From the NCBI GenBank assembly GCA_016205905.1, contig JACQSP010000064.1:1-25076 (forward strand): a DNA stretch of 25,076 nt. Reading direction: 5' to 3'. Within the stretch, counting starts at the first letter, position 1. Every line of letters starts with the position of its first letter. A model generated the notes under the pieces. The model ran no database searches, was not told the DNA's origin, and was given only the letters and a program-made list of their open reading frames with translations. A program made the translations under genes and the position numbers. Positions 1 to 7,053 of the stretch are shown here, in pieces. Origin of the DNA: Candidatus Woesearchaeota archaeon (GTDB lineage: Archaea; Nanobdellota; Nanobdellia; Woesearchaeales; DSVV01).

Positions 1-6
1 ATGAAT

Positions 7-119
7 TACCCAATCGCCCCAAGGGGCGGGGTATCATTTAGTTGGGATTTTCAGTGTTGTAAATACCCAAAAAACATTTTTTCAACCCAATCACCGCAAG
101 CGGTGGGGTATTTACAACA
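7..119. repeat. Twin hairpin repeats with compensatory changes
   Basis: Two 25-base units, 8-32 and 85-109, share the plan ACCC-AAT-stem-AA-stem-GGGT. The inner stem is CGCCCC/GGGGCG in the first and CACCGC/GCGGTG in the second. The arms differ but remain perfectly paired, which suggests the fold is what is kept. A separate perfect 14-base inverted repeat (55-68 with 106-119) encloses the second unit, so alternative pairings are possible. The pair lies upstream of the repeat-protein gene and may be the end of a longer array outside the window. Function unknown. Confidence 0.6.
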
Positions 120-159
120 AATCAAGGAATTTTAGTATACCACCACCCATTAGGCAAAA

Positions 160-169
160 CTTTAAAAAA
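160..169 (+). promoter_or_regulatory. TATA box of the helical-repeat gene
   Basis: CTTTAAAAAA is centred about 26 bases before the ATG at 191, the distance expected if transcription starts at the start codon. No ribosome-binding site is seen, which fits a leaderless mRNA. Confidence 0.5.
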
Positions 170-190
170 CCCACCTTCACTCTATATTAC

Positions 191-2086
191 ATGGACAGCT
201 TTCAATTAAAGTCAGGATTAGTAAATTATGAAATAGACAGAAATCCTGAAGTAACAAAGCATTTGTTAGAAACAATTATAAAACACACAGTTCCAAACCC
301 ACCTAACCCTAACCAACCTAATCCTTATTCTACTGCAAGAATGCCTATTGAATTATTGTATATAAAACATTTCACTAAAGCAGCAAGATATCTTATTGAA
401 GATACTGAAGAAGGAAAAGTTGACTTAACAGAATTCAACTGGCCAACGCCAACATTATCAATAGAACAACTGTATATTCTATACTGGTTCAATCAAAGGG
501 GGGTTGAGTTAATAGAAACAAAGACCTATGATCAAAGGAGATTTAGAGAAAGAGACGTTCAGATTATGTGTGGACTTTTTTTCTCGAGAAAGGCAGATAT
601 TGCCTTTTACATTGCAAAGAAAAGCGATAAACAGAGTGAGAAATTAAGCGCTGCCATGTTGGCATATAAAGATATAACGGATTGTATTAACTATTCACAG
701 AAAATTGACCAAAGGCATGTGAGTTATCAGTATGGAAGAAGAGGAGACATAGAAATCTTTTTGGGAAAGAATGAGAACGACACAAAGAAAAGAGTAGATT
801 GGCTGGAAAGAGCATATCAAGATCACATTGAGACAAAAGACAGAACAGCTAAAATTGATCCTGAGCATTCTGTATATCAATTAAGTTTTATGGGTAATAT
901 TGCAAAACAAATTGCAGACTTAGTTGAAGAAGTTAGTCGAAAAACATTCTGGCTGGAAAAAGCATACAAAGACTATACTGAATGTATAAAAAAGACCGAA
1001 AGTTTTAATCCTAGGCATGCTGCAGCGACTAGAGGACATAAGGCTGATATCATAAAACGCCTGGCTGATACATTAACAGATACAAAACTAAAATGCAATT
1101 TATTGGAGAGATGCTATGAAGAATATTCTGTTACTGTGAAAATATGCGAGAAGATTGATATGCATCTTTCAGGGCATCAATATGGGTTTATGGGTGAGTG
1201 CGCAAAATCTATAGCTAATCTCGTTGATGACAAATTATTAAAGATTGAATGGTTAGAGCGTACATATAATTGCTTCAGCAAATCTGAAGAAAGAATAAAA
1301 GAAGAGAATAAAAAATCTGCAGTATATACACTCTGTTTGATGGCTGATGTTGCGTTAGATCTTGCTAATCTTATAGAAGAAGATATGCTAAAAAGAGCAT
1401 GGCTCGAAAAAGCATATCATAATCGTAAAGAGTCATGTCAAAGGCTATCTAAGCTTGAAAAGGAGTATAATGATAGTAAAAAGTCAGACAAAAAGCTGTC
1501 TGAACCTGATAAAAAACAAGATGAGCCTGATAAAAAATGTGAAGCATTTTCATTGACATTAAGCGGAGACATTGCAAAGATAATTGCAAGCATAGAACCC
1601 AATCGTGATGAAAAAATAATCTGGCTTGAAATGGCATTAAATGAGTATTTAACTGGCGCAGAAAAAGTAAGAGAATTTAGTGAGGAACATTATGCAATGA
1701 CTCACTTCAACGCAGGTATAATCGCAGCTGAGCTCTTTAAACTTAATGGAGAACATTTTAACACTGCTATTTCTTCTTATACAGTATATGCTAATTATTT
1801 TGAAGCAAATGTTGACCATGAGAATTTTAAAATTTATCGCCGTACAATGCGAGAAATTGATAAGCTAAAGGAAATCAAAAGAGATATGAACTCAAAGAAA
1901 GGTAAAGGAAATGGTAATGAAGGAAAATATGATAAGGGACATGAAGGAGAAGAGGGAGAAGGATATAACAATGAAGGAGGAGAACAATTTCAAATGCGGC
2001 AGTCAGAAAGAGCAAAAGACATATCACGCTATCAGAGAAATAGAATGTTTAGAAGATTAAGAAGAGCAGGGATGATGGATGAGTAA
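191..2086 (+). CDS. Helical-repeat protein with 50-residue period
   Basis: A 631-residue soluble protein of unknown function. From about residue 150 to 510 it is a tandem of paired-helix units. The anchor W/L-L-E-x-A/C/T-Y recurs at residues 204, 254, 304, 354 and 404, exactly 50 apart. A sixth anchor at 478 is displaced by a lysine/aspartate-rich insertion at about 425-449 (KKSDKK, EPDKK). Each unit also has a G/A-D/N-I-A-x-x-I-A-x-L helix. The pattern resembles TPR or other alpha-solenoid scaffolds, which usually bind proteins, but I cannot name a family. Residues about 570-605 are a Gly/Glu/Lys-rich low-complexity segment and the end is strongly basic (QRNRMFRRLRR), possibly nucleic-acid binding. 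No signal peptide or membrane segment. A T-run follows the stop and repeat R1 begins 12 bases later. Confidence 0.75.
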   Translation: MDSFQLKSGLVNYEIDRNPEVTKHLLETIIKHTVPNPPNPNQPNPYSTARMPIELLYIKHFTKAARYLIEDTEEGKVDLTEFNWPTPTLSIEQLYILYWFNQRGVELIETKTYDQRRFRERDVQIMCGLFFSRKADIAFYIAKKSDKQSEKLSAAMLAYKDITDCINYSQKIDQRHVSYQYGRRGDIEIFLGKNENDTKKRVDWLERAYQDHIETKDRTAKIDPEHSVYQLSFMGNIAKQIADLVEEVSRKTFWLEKAYKDYTECIKKTESFNPRHAAATRGHKADIIKRLADTLTDTKLKCNLLERCYEEYSVTVKICEKIDMHLSGHQYGFMGECAKSIANLVDDKLLKIEWLERTYNCFSKSEERIKEENKKSAVYTLCLMADVALDLANLIEEDMLKRAWLEKAYHNRKESCQRLSKLEKEYNDSKKSDKKLSEPDKKQDEPDKKCEAFSLTLSGDIAKIIASIEPNRDEKIIWLEMALNEYLTGAEKVREFSEEHYAMTHFNAGIIAAELFKLNGEHFNTAISSYTVYANYFEANVDHENFKIYRRTMREIDKLKEIKRDMNSKKGKGNGNEGKYDKGHEGEEGEGYNNEGGEQFQMRQSERAKDISRYQRNRMFRRLRRAGMMDE

Positions 2087-2097
2087 TTATTTTTTTT

Positions 2098-2275
2098 GTT
2101 CCTGGGCGAAGCCACAGTTCACTAGGATAAAAACTGGTAAGTCGTAGGTCGTTAGTCGTATGTCGTCAGCTGTTTTTTACGTTTTTCCGTTTACGACCAA
2201 CGACAAACGACTTACGACAAACAGTTATTATGCGGCAAACAGTTATTCTTATTCATGAGACGTCTGGCTGCGCCC
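2098..2275. repeat. Dispersed hairpin repeat R1
   Basis: First member of a repeat family also seen at 19616-19776, 20700-20729 and 21532-21779. The left end reads GTTCCTGGGCGAAGCCACAG and the right end finishes with TGGCTGCGCCC. The ends pair as GGGCG/CGCCC and AGCCA/TGGCT. Inside, four GTCGTNN heptads (2141-2168) face four ACGAC units spaced exactly seven bases (2193, 2200, 2207, 2214), forming a long stem. A 12-base direct duplication (CAAACAGTTATT) is present near the right end. It contains no open frame. Confidence 0.7.
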
Positions 2276-2623
2276 TAATTCGTGTTATGAGCTCATAGTT
2301 AGGTGATAGAAAAAAAGAGATTGAAAAACAAAAAATATACCAAACAAATATTATAGTAATGGTTAACACATTCAAAATTCACTCAAACGCAGCATTCTCG
2401 ATCTTCTTTGCAGCAGGAAAATAACAGCTTGTTAAAAATCTGCTGTCATCGCCTTTATACAAGAACGTGCCGCCTTTATGGTTAATAAGGTGTTTTCTTC
2501 TGATAAAAACAGCGTCGTCAAACATTCCGCCTTTGCAGGGAGTATATGCAGCAATAACAAATTTACCTGAAGAAGTTAATTTTGATGAAGAGTTATCCCA
2601 TTTTGATAAATCCTGTCTTAAAG

Positions 2624-2790
2624 AATGCAGTTCTGGAGAATGTAGTTCTGAAGAATGTAGTTCTGACGAATGCAGTTCTGGAGAATGCAGTTCTGAAGAA
2701 TGTAGTTCTGGAAAATTTAGGTTTGAAAAATGTAGTTCTGAAGAGTGGAGCTCTGGAGAATGCAATTCCGAAGAATGTAATTTTAAAGAG
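2624..2790 (-). repeat. 15-bp tandem repeat coding SSELH pentapeptides
   Basis: About eleven imperfect copies of a 15-base unit (plus-strand form GTTCTGGAGAATGTA). On the coding minus strand they give S-S/P-E-L-H repeats inserted in the GH66-like protein. The period is a multiple of three, so the frame is kept. It is probably a slippage expansion. Confidence 0.8.
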
Positions 2791-3377
2791 GATAACTTTG
2801 AAGAATAAAAAGAAATGCTTTCATCATTCCATAATTCAAGGTAAGGAAATTCCACTAGATGCATTGTTTCTTCAAGGCCATACCCATCTACAGCATTGAA
2901 AGTAAAAGGAACATCAGGCATTTGCTCTTTGAAATATTCAAGAAATTCTTTGATTAAGCTTATTTTATCAATCTCTTCAAAACAACTCTTATCTTTAGCA
3001 TTCTCCAACGACCAATTCTTTGGATAATTATTTGGATAATTTTGTGTATTATGCTCGTGTTTATACCTAAATTTAAATCTGTTACCAAGAGCGCCATATT
3101 GGTCAAAATGTATCCCGCTAAAGCCAAGGTTAGATACAGCTAATTTCAATTGTTCTGTAAAGTGCTCTTTCCATCTCTGAGAAGAAGGATCAACAACAGA
3201 AACAAATGCACGCTGAGGATCACTATCAATGCAAAACCATTCCTGAACAAATTTCTGAGTTTCCGGAACAAAAGTAAATAATGCATCTTCTAATCCAACT
3301 GCAGTATAATTTGGTGAAACAGCGTATACAGGAATATAAAACCAGCTTTTGCCATTAATTTTCTGGATTTCATCAAT

Positions 3378-3473
3378 ATATAGTCACGGACATTAATAAT
3401 TGAATATAAAATTCCGTGACTATATTCGCGGACTTTAACAAAATTGATCAATTATTAAAGTCCGCCACTATAT
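3378..3473. mobile_element. Palindromic miniature insertion element, copy A
   Basis: An 88-bp core (3382-3469) is flanked on both sides by ATAT, read as a 4-bp target duplication. Removing 92 bases restores a continuous GH66-like frame (GAAGCATATATTGATGAA on the coding strand). The ends are inverted repeats: AGTCACGGAC on the left, AGTGGCGGAC on the reversed right. Two hairpins sit inside: 3378-3390 with 3413-3425 (13 bp) and 3428-3438 with 3455-3465 (11 bp). It has no coding capacity, so it looks like a non-autonomous MITE-like element. A relative lies at 21607-21700. Confidence 0.7.
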
Positions 3474-3894
3474 GCTTCAAGTGTATCTCTTCTTATCTGC
3501 CTGCCCAATGGATCTTTCCATTCTTTTTTATTGAAATCAAATGGAGTTTCATATCTTTCCATGCAGTCATAAAACTGAAAGTGCACTATACCTGAACTAT
3601 TAAATAAAGCATTAACTCTTTCTCTTGCTGCTTTAGGTTCAATATCAAATATACTCAAAAAACCATAATCATTAATGCTCTTGGTTTGTTCTGCCATTGG
3701 AAAAGGGAATATGCTTGGATTTAAATGAATTATTAAAAAACTATTAATCTAATCATAGTAAATATATAATTATTAAACCCGCACAAAGTGCCAGAGAGAA
3801 GGAAATAGCGCAAATTGCAGATGATTTAGAGAATGACAAGAAATTCTGTGTGTTAAACAAGGGTTTTTATGCAAAAAAATAAAAGAGATTACTC

Positions 3895-4692
3895 TTACCA
3901 CTTGTTTTGGTCTGTCACTCGTGCTCGAACATAATCGAACGTGCACGAACCAATCTCGGGAAGCCAGCAATTGATATCTGTGGTAAATTTACTATATTTT
4001 ATTGATGATTCGTTCTGAATTTCTAAATCCATAATTTTCTTGCCGTCCTGGTATAAAGCACCTTCAACTTTACCGCTTCCATCGAGAGCCTTGCCGGTAC
4101 CCATATGATAAGTGTGCCATTCAGAAACATCTTTAACCTTTGCTTCATAATAATCCGTTTCTTGAATGGAATAACCACCACAAATAGCGCCATTAGAACT
4201 TCCAATCTTACACCGATTAGTTCCATTGCCTAAAGTGAAAGAAGACGAGCCGTCGAGTTTAACTCTCGCTTCGATACCATGATAAAAATTACCGCTTTCA
4301 GGAAGACCAGCTGACTGCACTGACAAGAAACTTATTCCCGTGTCCAATTCGACATTTCCCTGACTACTAGACATAGTTAGATACCCTTCATCAATGAGGA
4401 AGCTAATTTCCTCTCCTTTTATAGATACTTTCCAAACATCAACATTAATGCCTTCTTCTCCTTCAAATGGATCACAAAGATAATAATCGTTATCAAGACA
4501 CACAGAAGGACACTTTGAACTTGCTACGTCACAGCTTTCCAAAGTCAACCCAGCATCTTTTTCGCTGTCAATTAGCTCTTCTTTAGATTCGCATCCAACA
4601 CCAAGTGCATACAATGCAGCTAATCCGGCTAGACCTCTGATTAAGATGTGTTGTGAATAGTTAAGAGATTTAGATTTGGTAGTGTGTACCAT
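3895..4692 (-). CDS. Predicted lipoprotein with lectin-like domain
   Basis: The frame opens at 4746, but I place the start at the ATG at 4692 (MVHTTK, 265 residues). A TATA box (4714-4725) is centred 28 bases upstream of it, and the N-terminus then becomes a proper signal: a basic stretch, a hydrophobic run (LIRGLAGLAALYALGVG) and a lipobox ending in Cys34. The mature part is acidic near the start and has six or more cysteines. The body (about residues 75-260) is beta-rich with features of a concanavalin-like or LamG fold: W-K-V opening, FYHGIEARVKLDG, EWHTYHMGTG and the closing FDYVRARV. It is probably a surface-anchored carbohydrate- or ligand-binding protein. No catalytic motif is visible. 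It diverges from ribA. Confidence 0.65.
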   Translation of the reverse strand: MVHTTKSKSLNYSQHILIRGLAGLAALYALGVGCESKEELIDSEKDAGLTLESCDVASSKCPSVCLDNDYYLCDPFEGEEGINVDVWKVSIKGEEISFLIDEGYLTMSSSQGNVELDTGISFLSVQSAGLPESGNFYHGIEARVKLDGSSSFTLGNGTNRCKIGSSNGAICGGYSIQETDYYEAKVKDVSEWHTYHMGTGKALDGSGKVEGALYQDGKKIMDLEIQNESSIKYSKFTTDINCWLPEIGSCTFDYVRARVTDQNKW

Positions 4693-4713
4693 TTTAAATG
4701 TTAGAAGTGGTGT

Positions 4714-4725
4714 AAGTATATAATA
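4714..4725 (-). promoter_or_regulatory. TATA box of the lipoprotein gene
   Basis: On the minus strand TATTATATACTT is centred 28 bases before the ATG at 4692 and decides the choice of that start over the upstream one at 4746. Confidence 0.55.
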
Positions 4726-4762
4726 CTTGTGGTACTGTTGATACAATGTGTTATTAAAAAAC

Positions 4763-4771
4763 TATTTAAAA
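4763..4771 (+). promoter_or_regulatory. TATA box of ribA
   Basis: TATTTAAAA is centred 30 bases before the ribA ATG at 4797, with no ribosome-binding site between them, consistent with a leaderless mRNA. Confidence 0.55.
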
Positions 4772-4796
4772 CCTGCCCACCTTCTTTACAAGTATC

Positions 4797-5402
4797 ATGC
4801 CATTACACCCATTTGAAAAAGACAATGTCGAGCTTGTTGAAGTAGTTAATCTTCCATCAATCATGGGCAAAGATACAAAATTCTTCTTATTCAAACGTAT
4901 CAACGAATACATCTCTGTTCTTGCAAAAGGCGATGTGTTCAGAAAAGAAAATGTGCTTTGCAGAATACACAGCGAATGTATGTTCGGAGATATTTTTGGA
5001 AGCAAAAAGTGCGACTGCGGAGAGCAATTGGCTAAAGCAAAACAGTTAATTGCAAATGAAGAACTAGGTATTTTATTTTATCTTGCGCAGGAAGGCAGAG
5101 GCATTGGCCTGATGAACAAAACAAAAGCTTACAAACTCCAAGAGCAGGGATATGATACTGTCGAGGCAAATATGGAGCTAGGCTATGTTCCAGACTTAAG
5201 AGATTACAGTGCATGCGCAGTTATACTCAAAGATTATTTTAAAATAACCTCTATCCGCCTTCTGACAAACAATATGAAGAAATCTGCGCCGTTAAAAGAA
5301 AAAGGAATCAGCGTCGTGCTAATGCCAATTAAAATAGAGCCGAATGAGCATAATCAAGCTTATCTGACGACAAAAAAGGCAAAGATGGGGCATAAGATTT
5401 GA
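4797..5402 (+). CDS. ribA: GTP cyclohydrolase II
   Basis: A 201-residue, full-length stand-alone RibA domain that converts GTP to 2,5-diamino-6-ribosylamino-4-pyrimidinone 5'-phosphate with release of formate and pyrophosphate, the first step of riboflavin synthesis. Visible motifs: the zinc ligands in HSECMFGDIFGSKKCDCGEQL (Cys61, Cys72, Cys74), the GTP-binding EGRGIGLMNK (about 99-108), DTVEANMELGY, the catalytic D-L-R-D segment (about 133-136) and LLTNN (155-159), ending in TKKAKMGH. There is no fused RibB domain. Archaea commonly use the unrelated ArfA enzyme, so a bacterial-type RibA suggests ancient transfer from bacteria; it is found in several small-genome archaeal groups. No other riboflavin genes are nearby. 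Confidence 0.92.
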   Translation: MPLHPFEKDNVELVEVVNLPSIMGKDTKFFLFKRINEYISVLAKGDVFRKENVLCRIHSECMFGDIFGSKKCDCGEQLAKAKQLIANEELGILFYLAQEGRGIGLMNKTKAYKLQEQGYDTVEANMELGYVPDLRDYSACAVILKDYFKITSIRLLTNNMKKSAPLKEKGISVVLMPIKIEPNEHNQAYLTTKKAKMGHKI

Positions 5403-5465
5403 GTTTAATTTTTGTAAAGAGATTTGAATTTATTTTTTATACTGCTTTTAAAAAAACTTTGAAAC

Positions 5466-5511
5466 TTTTTATGAGATATGCGGCTATGTTTTTATGATAT
5501 GTGTGGCTATG
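5466..5511. repeat. Two tandem 23-bp units after ribA
   Basis: TTTTTATGAGATATGCGGCTATG is followed directly by TTTTTATGATATGTGTGGCTATG. Each unit starts with a T-run. In this AT-rich 256-base gap they may act in ending the ribA transcript, but no stable hairpin is seen. Confidence 0.4.
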
Positions 5512-5658
5512 CCATTAAATCTTTTATTTTTATAACATTAATAAGTAGTAACAGAATAGAAATGTTTATAAACCGCATTGTTTTGCCATTAAATATGTGA
5601 ATGTAGTAAATAAAACACATTCAAAAACATACATTCAAAACACAAGAATTAAACAAAA

Positions 5659-6174
5659 ATGACATCACCAACAATTAAAATAATTGAGTTTTATGCACGA
5701 GAGAAGTATGAGCTGCCGAAAGCTGGTGTGCCATACAAACCGCAGAAATTCTATGTAGATGTAAAACTAGAAACGCCTGTTGGAATAGAAGAGCTTGTAG
5801 ATTATGTAGTTGACAAATTGAAAACAGCGACAAAAAATAGGTGTATTAACGCAAAGAGAATAACAGGCGGTGCCAAATTTTCTTTTATTGATTATATGAT
5901 TAGAGAAGCAGGTTATACACCACATAGAAGTGATATTCACGACAAAACAGAGGAAGGTAATGACTTCCCAAAACTTGAAGCAAGGCCAGAGAGAACACTA
6001 TTATATATTACTGGCAATATGCACCCATCTGATTATTATCATATCGAAGGTTATCCGTCGTACGAAGCAGTGAGAGTTTTAGCAAATATATTAAGAAGAG
6101 AAGGAATTGTAGAATCAAAAACAGGATTAAAAAAGGAGAAAGAAAAAACAGATAAAAAAAGAAGAATTAAATGA
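5659..6174 (+). CDS. Hypothetical protein, 171 residues
   Basis: I do not recognise this protein. It starts MTSPTIKIIEFYAREKYELP and has a compact mixed alpha/beta look for residues 1-150: predicted strands IKIIEFY and KFYVDVKL, a helix GIEELVDYVVDKLKTA, a strand RTLLYITGN and a closing helix YEAVRVLANILRREGI. The last 20 residues are almost all charged (Lys/Glu/Arg-rich), a possible nucleic-acid-binding tail. There is no signal peptide or membrane segment and no cysteine cluster. A TATA-like TTTATAAA at 5566-5573 would place the transcript start about 60 bases before the ATG, so unlike its neighbours the mRNA may have a leader. It is followed convergently by the gene at 6201-6743. Confidence 0.6.
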   Translation: MTSPTIKIIEFYAREKYELPKAGVPYKPQKFYVDVKLETPVGIEELVDYVVDKLKTATKNRCINAKRITGGAKFSFIDYMIREAGYTPHRSDIHDKTEEGNDFPKLEARPERTLLYITGNMHPSDYYHIEGYPSYEAVRVLANILRREGIVESKTGLKKEKEKTDKKRRIK

Positions 6175-6200
6175 ATCAAAAACTAAATTAAACAATAAAT

Positions 6201-6743
6201 CTAAAGAGTATACGGCGCGCGTGTATGAGAAGAATGAGGGTTGCATCTTGCTTCTATTTTTGTTCCTTGTGGCAGATATTCTCTTAAAACATCTAAGCCG
6301 CGCTGAAAGACTTCTTCTCCTTTAAGACGATAAACAACTAGTGAATCACTAGTATCTTCTTTTTGCCTTAGAAAAAACTGTTCAAGCGCAAGCTGGAGAA
6401 CTCTTTCAGTTAAATCAGTATTCCTGTGCGCAAAAGAGAGTTGAAACACAGGCACATCAACACCGCATTTTGGTCTTTTTTTAGGAAAATAAAGAGCATA
6501 ATCTGGTTTATAACCAATGAGAAAACCTTTATTGCCGTCAGTTTGAAACACACAAGATCCTACACCCATAGAGTGTTTGGTAAATTTATGTTTTTTATAT
6601 TGTATTGGCAATTCTTTTATAAAATCCTTTACATTATCATCACAATATTTTTTAGTATGGCGTGGGCTTAGAAATTGTAAAGGGTCATCATCTGCTTCTT
6701 TTGGTATTAATTCCAAATATAATTCTTCATGTGGGGTTGGCAT
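6201..6743 (-). CDS. Hypothetical protein, 180 residues
   Basis: Not recognised. It starts MPTPHEELYLELIP; the ATG follows an AGGTGA ribosome-binding site at good spacing, which supports this start. Central strands (GVGSCVFQTDGNKGFLIGYKPDYALYFP written in part: SCVFQTD, GFLIGY, YALYFP) and PVFQLSFAHR suggest a beta-sheet core, followed by long helices (LTERVLQLALEQFFL, GEEVFQRGLDVLREYL). The shape is somewhat like a small nuclease or nucleotide-binding fold but no catalytic motif can be named. Upstream lies a 310-base non-coding stretch with three AAAAGTTCC sites. It ends 26 bases from the convergent gene before it. Confidence 0.55.
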   Translation of the reverse strand: MPTPHEELYLELIPKEADDDPLQFLSPRHTKKYCDDNVKDFIKELPIQYKKHKFTKHSMGVGSCVFQTDGNKGFLIGYKPDYALYFPKKRPKCGVDVPVFQLSFAHRNTDLTERVLQLALEQFFLRQKEDTSDSLVVYRLKGEEVFQRGLDVLREYLPQGTKIEARCNPHSSHTRAPYTL

Positions 6744-6897
6744 GTTTATTCACCTGTATTATATGTTTTTAATGCTAATTTTCGTGTTTTATCGATGATT
6801 TAAAAAAGGATTTAATGAACTTATTTAAAGATTGTGGTGATGGAAAACCTATTCTCCAGAAAGGATGAAAAATCAAATCATATAATAGTATAGGAAT

Positions 6898-6961
6898 AAA
6901 AGTTCCAATTATTCTGAAGTTTTTTGGAACAAAAGTTCCTAAAATTAGGAAGAAAAGTTCC
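6898..6961. promoter_or_regulatory. Three AAAAGTTCC sites
   Basis: AAAAGTTCC occurs at 6898-6906, 6931-6939 and 6953-6961, the last two 22 bases apart (about two helical turns), with an inverted GGAAC beside the second. It lies upstream of the gene at 6201-6743, in the otherwise featureless gap 6744-7002. An operator is possible but unproven. Confidence 0.3.
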
Positions 6962-6996
6962 TAACTGTTTTTGTTCAAGGTAAAGAGATTAGAATA

Positions 6997-7043
6997 TATA
7001 CTAAAAGTGATTAATTTTCGAACAAATTAATCACTTTTGTATA
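6997..7043 (-). terminator. Strong hairpin after the solenoid operon
   Basis: AAAAGTGATTAATT (7003-7016) pairs perfectly with 7025-7038 around an eight-base loop, and TATAC/GTATA extends the stem across a one-base bulge. It sits 10 bases beyond the stop of the last operon gene, so it may end or protect the transcript. Its TATAC ends recall the TATAGT ends of the palindromic elements. Confidence 0.5.
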
Positions 7044-7053
7044 ATATAGCTTA

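Larger units (their letters stand above)
2379..3697 (-). pseudogene. GH66-like glycoside hydrolase, interrupted
   Basis: One gene split by the palindromic insertion at 3378-3473. The 5' part (3697 to 3474, start MAEQTK) has the GH66 opening YGFLSIFD and the signature HFQFYDCMERYETP. The 3' part resumes after the insertion as YIDEIQKI and stays open to 2379. It holds GFSGIHFDQYG, where D is the likely nucleophile, and FPYLELWND, where E is the likely acid/base, with FTFNAVDGYG between them. This matches the dextranase/cycloisomaltooligosaccharide glucanotransferase catalytic barrel. The insertion adds 92 bases and an in-frame stop, so no full enzyme can be made without repair. There is no signal peptide, and the usual N- and C-terminal beta domains are missing. 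A loop just after the catalytic Glu carries about eleven SSELH/SPELH pentapeptides from a 15-bp tandem repeat (about 2624-2790). The family is fairly secure; the substrate is not. Confidence 0.7.

Noticed and set aside
2141..2218. CRISPR-like array from the regularly spaced GTCGT/ACGAC units
   Set aside because: Units are 7 bases without unique spacers, and they face each other as arms of one hairpin.
2467..2808. Cys/Ser/Glu-rich plus-strand frame over the 15-bp repeats
   Set aside because: It is the complement of the SSELH repeat in the GH66-like gene; the open frame is a by-product of the repeat.
3378..3473. A spliced archaeal intron in the GH66-like gene
   Set aside because: The junctions show no bulge-helix-bulge; instead there are inverted ends and a 4-bp duplication, and a relative sits in non-coding DNA.
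3751..3882. Open plus-strand stretch of about 43 codons ending FYAKK
   Set aside because: It has no start codon and no recognisable family. It may be a gene remnant, but the evidence is too thin.
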